Assembly (NCBI GenBank): GCA_028571685.1
Contig: CM053152.1
Span: 22,762,001-22,826,000, forward strand
Length of the DNA stretch: 64,000 nucleotides
From: Heterohyrax brucei
Lineage: Eukaryota > Chordata > Mammalia > Hyracoidea > Procaviidae
Direction: 5' to 3'
Shown here: positions 26,729 through 41,395 of the stretch, piece after piece
Position numbering within the stretch: the stretch's first letter is position 1
Layout of the letters: each line of letters begins with the position of its first letter
Made by a program: the position numbers and the translations under genes
Notes under the pieces: model-generated
What the model saw: only the letters and a program-made list of their open reading frames with translations
The model's database searches: none
What the model was told of the DNA's origin: nothing

Positions 26729-27539
26729 TTATTTGTTTGTGTTTTAATAGTCTTTAGATAGGTTAAATTATTAGAGGGGGATCTCTTCTTTCTTCCTGCA
26801 TTTTCTTGTGTTTATAAAACAGTTCTCTTTGATTTGATTTTACCTGTGACATTTCTGCTCTTAACACTTTTTGAAAAATGAGTTAACATCTTCTAATCCC
26901 TACATTTATAGGTGATTATGTACATTTATTTATTTTATTTAACTTTTTTATTATCTTTACAAAAACTTTTTAAAAATTTAGCCGTACAGAATTTTAGAGC
27001 GTGACAAGTAGAACAGCACCCAAACATTGTTCCTCACCCCATGAGTGCTGTCCCTGTGGCATATATACATTTATGTAGGTTCATAAACTCATATTTAATA
27101 TCATTGTTTGCTCTGATACATACACGTGGATATTTTAATAATATTGCTGTGTTTGAAAAGAACCCTTTGTTTTTCAGCCACCAGATATTTCTTTGCTTTA
27201 CATACAGTGTTGTTTTCTTTTATTCTTCAATGGAAACTTGTCCCTGCAGTCTGCATTTATTTTCCTTTTTTTTGTAATGCACATTCTTTGGTTCTTTCAG
27301 TGAAGATTTTAGTCTTTGCATGAAAACATCGTGGCACTCTTAATTTTTAAATTATTTTAAATTATTTCCCCATGATTGCTCTTAGAGATTACAATATACC
27401 TATGTAATCTTTCATAATTTACTTAGAGTTAATACTGTACCACTGTATGTTCTCTAACTACACTTCATATAGTTTTATGTATTGTATCTATGTACACTGT
27501 AAACTTCTCCAGACAGTGTTACACTTACAACATTTCTAA
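26729..27539. other. AT-rich sequence, perhaps old LINE remnant
   Basis: Sequence such as 'TTTTAAAAATTTAGCCGTAC' and 'GGTTCTTTCAGTGAAGATTT' suggests a decayed LINE, but no family could be assigned. No exon seen. Confidence 0.4.
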
Positions 27540-27812
27540 AAACGTTTTATGGAAATGTAATTCACATACAATGAAAGTCACCCATTAATATGTACTGTTC
27601 AGTCATTTTATCTTGCAGTGTTGTGCAACCATTACTAGAGTCGTTAGAACTTTTTTATCACCCCAAAAAGAAACCCTGTGCCCATCAGCCATCACTTTCC
27701 ATTTTCTGCTCCTCCCTCTTACCCCATGGTAGCCACTAATTTCCTTTGGTCACTAAAGATTTCTGTAATCAGGACTTTTCATGTACATGGAATCTTAGTA
27801 TATGATTATCTT
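27540..27812 (-). mobile_element. Old L1 3' part, antisense, left half of a split copy
   Basis: 'GTTGTGCAACCATTACTAGA' and 'TGTACATGGAATCTTAGTAT' are antisense L1M landmarks. It stops at 27812 and resumes exactly in order at 31758 with 'TCTTTGGTGACTTCTTTTAC'. TTATCTT occurs at both edges (27806-27812, 31758-31764). Confidence 0.8.
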
Positions 27813-27890
27813 ACGTATCTAGTGCTGCTACAATAGAAACACCAAAAGTGAGTGGCTGTAATGAACACAAGTTATTTTCGCACTGTTTAT
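27813..27890 (-). mobile_element. MaLR-like LTR, antisense, left piece
   Basis: 'TATCTAGTGCTGCTACAATA' and 'GAAACACCAAAAGTGAGTGG' match the 3' end of this LTR family reversed. The rest lies at 31426-31757. Confidence 0.65.
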
Positions 27891-27936
27891 TAGGTGGTTG
27901 TTAGTGGTTATCAAGTCAGTTCTGACTTATCATGGA
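27891..27936 (-). mobile_element. RTE 3' terminus, antisense, left piece
   Basis: 'TTAGGTGGTTGTTAGTGGTT' then 'ATCAAGTCAGTTCTGACTTA' is the antisense RTE end (compare 36628). It continues at 28338 after an inserted LTR. Confidence 0.65.
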
Positions 27937-28337
27937 TTGAATTATGTCCCCTGAAAAATATATGTACTATTTTGTCTGGGTGGGGATTCCCAGTATTCTG
28001 TGATTGTCCTCCACTGGGATTTTTCTGATGCTGTAAACCCTAATCTTTGCCTGTGGCTAATAGATGGGATGATGATGTTAAAAAAGGATTAGTGTAGGAC
28101 TGCCACACTCGTGCTAAAGGAGTTCCCCTGGAGTGTGGTTTGCACCACCCTTATCCTTTCATCCTGTGGGAGATAAGAGAGAGAAGCAAGCAGAGAATAG
28201 GGAACCTCACTTCATCAAGAAAGCAGCACCGGGAGAAGAGCGCTACCTTCAGACCAGGCGTTCCTGCGCCAAGATGCTCCCTGGACAAAGACTGATACAA
28301 CACAAGGACTTTTCCTCCAGAGCCGACAGAGGGAAAG
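27937..28337 (+). mobile_element. MaLR-like LTR, sense, inside the RTE
   Basis: It starts 'TCATGGATTGAATTATGTCC' and continues with 'GGGATTCCCAGTATTCTGTG', 'GGAGTTCCCCTGGAGTGTGG' and 'TCCTCCAGAGCCGACAGAGG'. Flanking GACTTAT and AACTCAT look like a diverged target duplication. The end with the polyadenylation signal is missing. Confidence 0.65.
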
Positions 28338-31300
28338 TGTCAACTCATAGCAACTCTGCGCACAGCAGAATGAAGCACTGCCCGCTCCTGCACCAACAGG
28401 CACTTACACTTCAGCCCGTTGTTGCAGCCACTGTGTCAGTCGGACTTGCAGAGAGTCTTACTCTGTTTTGCTGACCCTCTACTTCACCACACATGATGTC
28501 CTTCTGAACATGTCCAAAGTAATGTAAGATGTGGTCTCACAGTCCTCGCTTCAGGAACACTCTGGTTGTACTTCTTTCAGGACAGATACGTTTGTTCTTT
28601 TGGCAATCCATGGTTCAATATTCTTGTCCAAAATCACAATTCTAAGGTATCAGTTCTTCTTGTCTTTCTTATTCATTTCCTAGCTTTGACATGCATATGA
28701 TTCAATTGAAAATACCATGGCTTGGATCAGGCACACCTTAGTCTTCAAGGTGACATCTTTACTTTTCAGTACTTTAAAGAGGCCCTTTGAACAGATTTTC
28801 CCAATGCAGTGTAGCTTTTGATTTCTTGACTGCTGCTTCCGTGGGCATTGATTGTAGAAGCAAGTAAAATGAAATCCTTGACAACCTCAGTCTTTTCTCC
28901 ATTAATCATGATAGTGCCCAGTTGTGAGGATTTTTGTTCCCTTGATGTTGAGATGTAATCCATCCCGAAGTGTTTCATATCCTCTTCGTTTTCAGCAAGC
29001 AGGGTTTTATTATATGTGTAACACAGGGTATTAATAAATCTTCCTCTAATCCTGATACCTCCTTTTTATAGTCCATGTTCTTGGATAATTTGCTCAGTAT
29101 ACAGATCGAATAGGTATAGTAAAAGGCTATAACCCTGATACACACCTTTCCTGACTTTAAACCATGCAGTGTCTCCTTGTTCTTTTCTAGTGATTGCTTT
29201 TGATTCATGTACAGATTTCTTGTGAGCACGATTAAGTGTTCTCGAATTCCCATTCTCCACAGTGTTATCCATGATTATAATTCACACAGTTGAATGCCTT
29301 TGCTTAACCATTAAAACACAGGTAAACATCTTTCTGCTTTCAGCCAAGGTCCACCTGACATCAGCAGTGATAATCCCTGGTTCCACATCCTCTTCTGAAT
29401 CTGAACTGGATTTCTGGCTATTTTCTGTCGATACTGCTGCAGTTGCTTTTGAATGACCTTTAGCAAGATTTTACTTGCCTATGATACTAAAGATGACATT
29501 CAATAATTTCTGCCTTCTGTTGGATTAGCTTTCTTGGGAATAGGCATAAATGTAGATCTATTCCAGTAGACTGGATAGGTAGGTGTCTTCTCAACTTCTT
29601 GGCACAGACAAATGAGAACTCCCAGCACTGCATTTGTTTATTGATACATCTCAGTTGATATTCCATCAATTCCCAGTACCTTGTTTTTTGCCAATGCCTT
29701 CAGTGCAGCTGTGACTTTTTCTGTTTATACCATTGGTTCTGATCATATGCCACCACCTGAAATGGTTCAGTGTTGGCCAATTTTTTTTTTTTTTTTTTTT
29801 TTTTTTTGGTACAATGACTGTATATTCCTTCCATCTTGCATCTTCTTTTGATGCTTTCTGAGCCATGTAATATTTTCCTTATAGAATCCTTCACTGTTAC
29901 AACTCAAGGCTTGAATTTTTTCTTCAGTTCTTTCAGCTGGAAAAATTGCCTAGTGTGTTCTTTGCTTTTGGTCTTTTATTTCTAGCTCTTCACACATACC
30001 GTTACAATCCCTTGCTTGTCTTCTCAAACCATCCTTTGAAATGTCCTATTCATTTCTTTTACTTAATTGCTTCTTCATTTTGGTTTAGCTACTTGACATT
30101 CAAGATCAAGGTTCACAGTCTCTTCTGACATCCAATTTGGTCTTTTCTTTCTTGTCTTTTTAGTGACCTCTTACATTCTTCATACATGGTGTCTTTGATG
30201 CCATTCTACTGCTCATCTGGTCTTCTGTCAAGAGTGTTCAGCACGTCAGATTTATTCTTCAGATGGCCTCTAAACTTCAGGTCATACTTTGGTTCTTGAG
30301 GACTTGTTCTAATTTTCTTCAGTTTCAGTTTGAATTTGCATATGAGTGGTTGGTAGTCTGTGCCACAGTCACCACTTGGTCTTGTTCTGACTGAGGATAC
30401 TGAGCTTCTCCATCATCTCTTTCCACAGATGTAGTTGATTTGATTCCTGTGTATTCTATCTGGCAAGGTCTCTGTGTATAATCACTGTTTATGTTGGTGA
30501 AAGAAGGTATTTACACTAAAAAACTTGTTGGTCTTGCACAATTCTGTCATGAGATCTCTGGCCTTATTTCTGTCACCAGGGTTGTGTTTTCCAACTGCCA
30601 GTCTTTATTCTTTGTTTACAACTTTTGCATTCTAATCACTAGTAATTATCAATGTGTCCTGATTGCATGGTCCATCAATTTTGAACTGCGTAAGCTGATA
30701 AATATCTTCTGTTTCTTCATCTTTAGTGGTTGGTGCATAAGTTTGAATAATACTTGTATTAAATTGGCTTTCCTTGTGGGTACATGCGTATTGTCTTATC
30801 ACTGGCCGTATTGGACTTCAGGACAGATCTTGAAATGTTCTTTTTGCTGATGAATGGCTTGGCTGGCCTTACCATTCCTCTTCAAGTTGTTATTCTTGGA
30901 ATGCTAGGCCACATGATTGTCTACTTCAGAATGGCCAGTGCCAGTCCATACCAAGTTACTAATGCCTACGATACCGATATTTATGTGTTCCATTTTGTTT
31001 CTGACCATTTCCAAGTTTCCTAGATTTATACTTCACATTCCAGTTATTAACAGATGTTTGCTGCTGTTTCTTCTCTTTTTGAGTTGTGCCAGTTCAGGAA
31101 ATGAAGGTCCCAAAAGCTTGACTCCATCCCCATCACTGAGGTTGGCTGTACGTTGCAGAGGCAGTGTTTCCCTTTTAGAGTGCCTTCCAATCGGGGGCTC
31201 ATTTTCTGGCACTATATCTGACAGTGTTCTGCTACTGTTCATAAGGTTTTCACTGGCTAAGTATTTTCAAAAGTAGACTGCTGGGTCCTTCTTCCTAGTC

Positions 31301-31425
31301 TGTCTTAGTCTGGAGGCTCAACTGAAACCTTCTGGCTGTGAGTAACTCTGCTGGTATCTGAATCCTGGTGTCATAGCGTCCACCATCACAGCAGCATGCA
31401 GGCCCCACAGTACAACAAACTGACA
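28338..31425 (-). mobile_element. RTE LINE, near full length, antisense, heavily decayed
   Basis: The reverse strand has RTE C-terminal (IMINGEKTEVVKDFILLAST), reverse-transcriptase and endonuclease remnants in broken frames, then a 5' end like 39700-39826 ('CTAGTCTGTCTTAGTCTGGA'). A T run of about 29 bases (29781-29808) lies inside it. The element is not functional. Confidence 0.85.
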
Positions 31426-31757
31426 GGTAAGTGGGAAGTTTAGGAGCCTAAAAGTCTAAATTCTTAGTGCGGGCTCTAGAAGAAGGCTCTTTCCCTCTCT
31501 GCTCTGGGGGAGAGTCCTTGTCTCTTTTCAACTTCTATTCCTAGATTCATTAGCTGTCATGCATTTTCCCTTTTATTTGTGGTTGCTTGATCACTTGATC
31601 TGCCCTTTTATGTATTAAAAGAGTTTGCCTTAAGACACATCGTATACTAGTACTGCTTTATTAACATAATAAAGAAAACCCATTCCCAGATGGGTTTATA
31701 GCCACTGGATTTAGAAATTACAATGTGTTTGGGTGTGGGGACACAGTTCATTAACAG
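31426..31757 (-). mobile_element. MaLR-like LTR, antisense, right piece
   Basis: 'GAGCCTAAAAGTCTAAATTC' and 'GTGTGGGGACACAGTTCATT' match the LTR family; together with 27813-27890 it makes an LTR of about 410 bp. Confidence 0.65.
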
Positions 31758-32400
31758 TTATCTTTGGTGACTTCTTTTACTAAGATAATGGTTTCAGTTG
31801 TCATCCATGTTGTATATAGTATATATCATTACTTCATTCCTTTTTATCGCTGAACAGCATTCCATTGAATGAATATACCACATTTTGTTTATTCATTCGT
31901 CAGTTGATGGACATTTGTTTTCACTTGTTGGTTATTATGAATAGTGCCTCCGTGAACATTCATGTACAGATTTTTGTGTGCAGGTATGTCTTCGTATTTC
32001 TTGGATTATAAATTACAGAGTGGAATTTCTGGTCTGTGAACTAACTCTTTGTGTAACATTTTGGGGAACTGCCAAACTGCTTTCCAAGGCAACTATACCC
32101 TTCTCATTTCTATCAGCAGTGTGTGAAGGTTCCTGTTTCTCCACATTTTTGTCAGCACTTACTGTTCTCTTTTGTGGTAATAGATGTAAAGCGATATTTG
32201 ATTGTGATTTTGATGTATCATGATATTTTGTTTATCTTCTTTGGAGAACTTTCTATTGAGATCTTTTCCCTATTTTTAGTACGGATATTTGTCTTTTTAA
32301 TTACTAAGTTTAAGAGTTCTTTATATTCCAGGTGCAAGTCCTTATGAGACATGATTTGCATGAATTTATTCCCATTCTGTAGATCCCTGTAGTGTTTTAA
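31758..32400 (-). mobile_element. Old L1, antisense, right half of the split copy
   Basis: 'GCTGAACAGCATTCCATTGA', 'TTGATGGACATTTG' and 'TGTTTCTCCACATTTTTGTC' continue the L1 interrupted at 27812. It ends about 60 bp before the exon at 32460. Confidence 0.8.
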
Positions 32401-32434
32401 AGTGATAAGAATTTTAGAAATCAGTTTTTAATAG

Positions 32435-33514
<1,080 letters not shown>

Positions 33515-33529
33515 TGAATTTTTCTTTTT

Positions 33530-33930
33530 GCTTTTTTTAAATTTAAGTCAAAGTGTACAATCCAGTTTAAATATGCATGCCCACCTATGTACAGCTCCTT
33601 GTGCTCTCCTTGCCTGGTGATAGCGCACTCCTTTCTGTTCTATACATGTCATATCCTCTTAACCATCTCCTTTCCCCTTCTCTCCACCCTCTCCACTCCC
33701 CTCTAGTAAGAGGCCAGTAGGACGATATCCTATAGATGTATACAACCATAAAGTGCACACATGATATGGTCACTCTTTGTTGCCGAGTCCAGTCCATTCC
33801 TTTCTGAAGAGTTGACCTCAGTAATGATTTATGATCAGGGGCAGCATCAGGTCTAGGGGCCATGCTCCCAGGGGAACCCACAGGCCTTTGGACCATCAAT
33901 TACAGTCTTTTAGTGATACTTTTTTTTTTT
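33530..33930 (-). mobile_element. L1 3' UTR fragment, antisense, beside a donor
   Basis: 'AGTCAAAGTGTACAATCCAG', 'GCCCACCTATGTACAGCTCC' and 'GGACCATCAATTACAGTC' match the 3' UTRs at 44200 and 47500. It is truncated after the UTR, so no coding part is present. Confidence 0.8.
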
Positions 33931-34097
33931 TTTTTAATTTTATAAAAATAAATCTATAGAAGTACCATTGTAGTGATGAGCAAAAGTAACCTCTTCACCA
34001 AACCAGTTTTTCTTTTAATTTTTTGTTTCTCTTAGTAAAGCTCAGTTTTAATTTAGCAAAAAGTCCTTAACTAAAGATAATTTTGATTTCAGAAATA

Positions 34098-34290
34098 ATT
34101 CAAATTTTTATTGGAACACCACTTCACTCATTTGTGTATGTATTACTTCTGGCTGCTTGTATAATAAAGTGCCAGAGTCGAGTAGCTACTGCAGAGAGAG
34201 ACATTCTGACCCCATAAGCCTAAAATATGTACCATCTGACTGTTTAAGAAAATGTCTGCCAATCCCTGGTTCAAACATGTTTTACAAAGA
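34098..34290. repeat. Ancient mammalian interspersed repeat, unassigned
   Basis: 'TTATTGGAACACCACTTCAC', 'GCCAGAGTCGAGTAGCTACT' and 'CAATCCCTGGTTCAAAC' match a repeat I recognise as widespread in placental genomes but cannot name with certainty. Confidence 0.5.
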
Positions 34291-34964
34291 GTGTAAGAGG
34301 GAATCTTAGAGAGTCCTGTGTCAGAAATGTGATTTACCAAACCAGTTTGATAAGGAAGACAGTAGGGATTCTACTGGGAGGTATTAGCGTAGATTTGTAA
34401 ATTAGCAGTAGACTTAAGAATGATGGTGTATGCGTTGAGTTATCCTGTGATAGTCTATCTCTGCTGAAAAGAAGACATGGCCACATAAGAGATCCACAGC
34501 CCTTTGTAGTGAAAAAGTATTAATTCTTTACGTGAAGGTTTGATTTTTCAAAAGAGAACTGAATAATAGTCTTTAACTTTAATTCTTTGTCCTTTAGTGA
34601 AGAATAACTAATCATGGAATCATGCAGCAGGCTGTCTAGGTTGAAAGGCTGGTTCCTATTAAAAGAAGAAACTGTACAGTGATTTATTATCTGTTTATAC
34701 TATGAAATTTGGTTTAATAAAATACTCTTCTAAAGAGGTTACTTTGCTTGTAAGATTACTTTTTCCAAGTATCCGTTCCTGATAACGTTTTCCGATTTCT
34801 GTGGAAAAAGAAAAAAATAATAAAATACATCTGCTTTGCTTTTAAATGCATCTAGTTGATTCAGAGAAGACACGAGTTGCCTGAATATTCAAAGCATGAT
34901 GTGGAACTGAGATTAGAACTTTGAGTAATGAGTGGGGGGTATAGGGATAGCTGTGGCTAAATAA

Positions 34965-35395
34965 GATGTTCTGGGTATTACTGATGAGTAACAAATCACC
35001 CAGTAGCGTAGGGGATTGAATCATTTTTTGTCTTACATAGTTTCTGTGGCTCAGGAATTCAGGAAGGGCTCGACTAAACAACTGTCTTAGAGTCTGTTGT
35101 GTAATTATGCAAATGGTGACTGTAGATGGAACAGCTAGCAGCTGAGGGTTGGCACCTCTCCTTCCTCATTTAATCTCAGGGCTTCTCCATGTGGTGTTTC
35201 GTATGGGCTAGTTTAGGTTTCCTTGTTACATGGAGACTAGGTTCCAAAGTGAGCATCCCCAGAGAGCAAGGCAGTTTAGGATCTGGTTTCCCCCATTACT
35301 AGTGTTGCAGAAATCTGCCCAAGTTCCGTGTGAGTGAGCATAGCCCTTGCCACTCAGTGGAGGAATGTGAAGAGCACTTTGTTGCTTAGGAAATA
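34965..35395. repeat. Ancient LTR-like repeat (MLT1-type?)
   Basis: 'GTGGCTCAGGAATTCAGGAA', 'GGTTGGCACCTCTCCTTCC' and 'CATGGAGACTAGGTTCC' follow a known MaLR-like layout. The family call is tentative. Confidence 0.45.
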
Positions 35396-35709
35396 ACTGC
35401 TGAGGTCATATTTGGGCAAAAAAAAAACCAATCTTCTCCATCAGGTGAAACCTCTTAGCACTTAAAATTGCTCACAGCATATATGTGAATGAAAACTCCC
35501 AAAATTGCCAATATTTCAAAAAAAAATTTTTTTTTGAACGGTTTCTTTGTGTTACACTTATTAGGTGCTGTGATAGAGACATATAAGGTTACAGCCTTTG
35601 TTGTCAAGTATATCACAATCAGAAGTCCGCCCCAGTCAAAAATAAATCAGTGGCTTAGCATGTGTGATTTACAGACTTCTCTGGTTTGCCTAGCACAGTA
35701 TCTGGCCCA

Positions 35710-35905
35710 TGGAAAACAAAAACTGATTGCCCTCAAATTCCTGCTCATGCCAACCCCTGTATTACAGAACTATTCGCTGCAGTTTCTGTGACTATAATCT
35801 TTTATGGAAGCAAATTGCCAGGACTTTATTCCATGGTGCTATTGGGTAGGTTCAGACTACTAACTTTTAGGTTAATAGTCCAGTGCACACTGCTTCTGCC
35901 ACATT
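35710..35905 (-). repeat. AfroSINE, long variant, diverged, antisense
   Basis: 'ACTATAATCTTTTATGGAAG' marks the insert of the long subtype reversed; 'CAGACTACTAACTTTTAGGT' is the decayed B box. Confidence 0.6.
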
Positions 35906-35924
35906 GAGCCTCAAAATGAAAACT

Positions 35925-36150
35925 AAATGTTCAGTCACTCATTAAACACTGAGCTGTAGTTCTGTGCCTGAAAACTTCTAGGAACTGGAGATGATTCCTA
36001 AACAGGAAAAAGTACCTGCCCCCATGGAGGTACATTCTAATCGGGGAGAAATAGATAAGCAAGTATGTGCTGTGATAATGGTGGTAAGTGCTGGAGAAAG
36101 ATGCTGCACCAGGGTACGAGTGGTAGAGCACTGTGAATTGTGGCAAGCAG
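35925..36150 (+). repeat. L2 LINE 3' fragment
   Basis: 'GTACCTGCCCCCATGGAGGT', 'ATTCTAATCGGGGAGAAATA' and 'GTAAGTGCTGGAGAAAG' are L2 3' patterns. Confidence 0.7.
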
Positions 36151-36626
36151 TAGTTATATAGAGTCGTCTTGTCTGGCCTCTGTTATATCACGTTTGTTAG
36201 TCAACTGTTTTTTTCTTAAACTCTGGTGTTTTGCAAATTAAAATTATGTAACCAGAAATGTAGTTAGACACCTGAAGTGAATTTAGCACTTGGCGTATCA
36301 GATACGGAATTGACCTTATTATTCTGTTGACGTTAATCTAGCAAGTGCTGATAGTGATGCAGGATAATAGTTTTTTGTTACATCTTTAGACAAGTCAACA
36401 AGTAATTAAACTTCTATAGAGATTTTAAAGTCAAGAGTATTTACTTTTATTTAAACTCAGTATTTTTCATTATCCATTATGATTTGTTTTCTATTCCTCA
36501 GTTTTTCAGTGACTCCTTTCAGTTTAGGTATGATTTATACATGAATTGACAGAGAGAAGAAATATTTAAATGTTTATAGAGGTGTGGTTATATGACAATA
36601 ACAAAAACATTAGCATTCTTTTCAGT
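36151..36626. other. Intronic sequence, nothing recognised
   Basis: AT-rich, no repeat or exon identified. Confidence 0.5.
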
Positions 36627-39600
36627 GTTGTTGTTAGGTGCCATTGAGCTGGTTCCAAGTTATAGCGACCCTTGAACAACAGAACAAAACACTGCCCAGT
36701 CTTGTGCCATGCCCACAGTTGTTTTTACGTATAAGCCCATTGTTGGAGCCACTGTGTCAATCCATCGCGTTTGAGGGTCTTCCTCTTTTTCGCTGACCCT
36801 TCACTCTACCAAGCCTGATGTCCTTCTCCAGGGACTGATCTTTCCTGACAACATGTCCAAAGTATGTAAGATGCAGTCTTGCTGTCTTTGCTTCCAGGGA
36901 GCACTCTGATTGTACTTCTTCCAGAACAGATCTGTTGCTTCCTTTGGTGGTCCATGGTACATTCAACATTCTTCTCCCATACCACAATTCAAAGACATCA
37001 GTTCTTCTTCTGTCTTCCTTGTTCATGGTCCAGCTTTCACATACGTATGATGCAATTGAAAATACCGTGGCTTGGGTCAGGTGCATTTTAGTCTTCAAGG
37101 TGACATCCTTACTTTTGAATACTTTAAAGAGGTCCTTTGCAGCAGATTTTCCCAGTGCAGTGTGTCTTTTGACTTCTTGACTGCTGCTTCCAAGGGCGTT
37201 GATTGTGGACCCAAGTAAAATGAAATCCTTGACAACCTCAATCCTTTCTCCATTTATGGCAATGTTACTTACTCGTCCAGTTGTGAGGATTTTTGTTTTC
37301 CTGATACTGAGGTGCAATCCATACTGAAGGATGTGGTCCTTGATCTTCATCAGTAGGTGTCTCAAATCTTCATTTCCAGCGAGTAAGGTGGTGCTGTCTT
37401 GATAACGCAGGTTGTTAATGAGTCGTCCTCCAATCCTGATGCCTCATTCTTCTTCGTATAATCCAGCTTCTCAGATTATTTGCTCAGCATACAGATTAAA
37501 AAGATATGATGAAAGGATACAACCCTGACACATACCTTTCCTGATTTTAAACCACACAGTGTCCCCTTGTTGTGTTTGCACGACTGCCTCTTGATCCATA
37601 TACAGATTCCTTTAGAGTATAATTAGGTGTTCTGGAATTCCCATTCTCCGCAGCGTTAGCCATAGTTTAGTATGATCCACAAAGTCGAATGCTTTTGTGT
37701 AGTTGATGAAACATGAGTAAACATCTTGCTGGTATTCTTTGCTTTCAGCCAAGATAAATCTGACATCAGCAATGATATCTGTGGTTCCACATCCTCTTTT
37801 GAAGCCAGCTTGAATTTCTGGCAGTTTCTTGTCAATATATTGTTGTAGTCGCTTTTGAGTGATCTTGAGCAGAATTGTGCTTGCGTGTGATATCAGCAAT
37901 ATTGTTCAGTAATTCTCATGTTCAGTTGGATCGCCATTGTTTGGCATGGGCATAAATAGGATCTCTTCTGTCAGTTGGCCAGGTAGCTGTCCTCCAAATT
38001 TCTTGGCACAGACAAGTGAGTACTTCCAGCGCTGCATCTGTTTGTTGAAATATCTCCACTGATGTTCTGTCAATTCCTGGAGCCTTGTTTTTCGCCAGTG
38101 CCTTCAATACAGCTTTGACTTCTTCCTTCAGTACCATTGGTTCCTGATGATATGCTACCTCTTCAAATGGCTGGACATCGACCACTCCTTTCTGATATAA
38201 TGACTCTGTGTATTCTTTCCACCTTATTTTGATGCTCTGTGAGTCATTTCATAGTTCCCCTGTAGAATCCTTCACTGTTGCAACTCGAGGCTGGAATTTT
38301 TTCTTCAGTTCCTTCAGGTTGAGAAATGCAGAACTTGGTTCTTCCCTTTTGGTTTTCCATTTGCAGCTCTTTGCACATGTCATTGTAATACTTTTGTCTT
38401 CTCGAGCTGCTCTCTGAAATCTTCTATTTAGGTCTTTTACTTCACCATTCCTTCCTTTTTCTTTAGCTGCTTGACATTCCAGAGCAAGTTTCAGAGTCTC
38501 TTCTGACATCCAATTTGGTCTTTTCTTTCTTTCCTGCCTTTTTAATGACCTCTTGCCCTCTTCATGGATGATGTCTTAGATGTCATTCCACAGTTCGTCT
38601 GGTCTTTGGTCCTTAGTGATCAGCACATCAAATCTGTTCTTGAGATGGTCTTTGAACTCAGGAGGGATATACTTAAGGTCATACTTTGGCTCTCATGGCC
38701 TTGTTCTAATTTTCTTCAGTTTCAGTTTGAATTTGCATGTGAGCAATTGATGACCTGTGCCACAGTCAGCACCTGGTCTTGTCCTGACTGCTGATATGGA
38801 GCTTTTCCATCGTCTTCTTCCACAGGTGTAGTTACTTTGGTTCCTGTGTATTCCACCTGGTGAGGTCCGTGTGTACAGTTGCCATCTGTGTTGGTTAAAA
38901 AAGGTATTTGCAATGAAAACGTCATTAGTCTTGCAAAATTCTGTCATACGATCTCCAGCATTATTTCTGTCAACAAAACCATTCTTTCCAACTACCAATC
39001 CTTCCTCTTTGTTTCCAGCTTTTGCATTCCAGTCACCAGTAATTATCAATGCATCCTGATTGCATGTTCAATCAATTTCAGACTGCAGCAGCTGGTAAAA
39101 ATCTTCAACCTCCACATCTTTGGCCTTAGTTGTTGGTGCATAAATTTGAATAATAGTTGTGTTAACTGGCCTCCCTTGTAGGCGTATGGCTATTATTCTA
39201 TCACTGACAGCACTGTACTTCAGGACAGATCTTGAAATGTTCTTTTTGGTGATGAACACAACACCGTTCCTCTTCAGGTTTTTGTTCCCTGCGTAGTAGA
39301 CTTTGTGATTGTTGGATTCAGAATGGCCGAAACCAGTCCCTTTCGGCTCACTAATGCCTCAGATGTTGGTGTTTATGTGTTCCATTTCATTGTTGACAAT
39401 TTCCAATTTTCCTAGTTTCATACCTCATACATTCCATGTCCTGATTATTAGTGGATGTTTGCAGCTGTTTCTTCTCATTTTGAGTTGTGCCACATCAGCT
39501 AACAAAGATCCGTCTTAACTCCATCCACGTCATTAAGGTTGACTTTACTTTGAGAAGGCAGCTCTTCCTTGGTCGTCTTCCGAGTGCCTTCCATCCTGGG

Positions 39601-39828
39601 GGGCTTACTTTCTGGGACCATATCTGACAGTGTTCGGCTGCTATTCATAGGTTTTCCCTGGCTAATTTCCTTTCGAAAGTAGACTGCCTGATCCTTCTTC
39701 CTAGTCTGTCTTAGTCTGGAAGCTCAGCTCAAACTTGTCTGCCATGGCTGACCCTGCTGGTACCTAAATACCAGTGGCATAGCTTCCTGCATCACAGTAA
39801 CAAGCAAGCCTTCATTAACAGACAGCTG
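36627..39828 (-). mobile_element. RTE (BovB-like) LINE, near full length, antisense
   Basis: About 3.2 kb. Reading the reverse strand from the right: a 5' leader, endonuclease pieces (GRPVNTTIIQIYAPTTKAKD, then GDWNAKAGNKE), a linker, reverse transcriptase (KNKAPGIDRTSVEIFQ, GFKRGCGTTDIIADVRFIL) and a 202-codon open C-terminal piece at 36757-37365 (YGLHLSIRKTKILTTG, VVKDFILLGSTINALGSSSQ). The catalytic YADD region reads YQDS at about 37400, and several frame breaks exist, so it is dead. It is a direct repeat of the RTE at 28338. Confidence 0.92.
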
Positions 39829-39846
39829 GGGCTGCTCACTCCCTCC

Positions 39847-39968
39847 TCACCTGATGGTGTGGTACCGCTTACCTGATGGCGTTACTCTCCTTACCTGATG
39901 CTATTACCCTCATTTCTTAATGCTGTTACCTGCTTTACCTGGTGCTGTTATCTGCCTTACTTGATGCA
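39847..39968. repeat. 22-bp minisatellite, 5.5 copies
   Basis: Units start at 39847, 39869, 39891, 39913, 39935 and 39957, each exactly 22 bp and close to TTACCTGATGCTGTTACCTG plus two bases. It starts about 20 bp beyond the RTE 5' end and finishes about 100 bp before the exon at 40070. Confidence 0.85.
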
Positions 39969-39999
39969 TATCTGAATTATTTTGTGGCAAATACTATGA

Positions 40000-41226
<1,227 letters not shown>

Positions 41227-41395
41227 AAGGAGCCCTATGACACATTGGTTAAGCACTAGACTGGAATGCAGCAGTCTGCTTCAATAAAGATTATAGCCTT
41301 AGAAACCCCAAGGGGCAGTTCCTCTTTGTCCTATAGGAGTGCTAAAGGGTCCCTTTGAGTTGAATCAAATTGATGGCAATGAGTTTGGTTTTTGT
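41227..41395 (+). repeat. AfroSINE, long variant
   Basis: 'CATTGGTTAAGCACTAGACT', 'GTCTGCTTCAATAAAGATTA' (long-subtype insert) and 'GAAACCCCAAGGGGCAGTTC'. Confidence 0.8.

Noticed and set aside
29781..29808. Poly(T) run as a separate retro-insertion
   Set aside because: RTE sequence continues on both sides without a duplicated target or inserted body, so it is best read as expansion of an existing T run.
36757..37365. 202-codon reverse-strand frame as a host gene
   Set aside because: Its protein is the RTE LINE C-terminal region, homologous to pieces at 16030-16600, 21819-22016 and 28766-28978.
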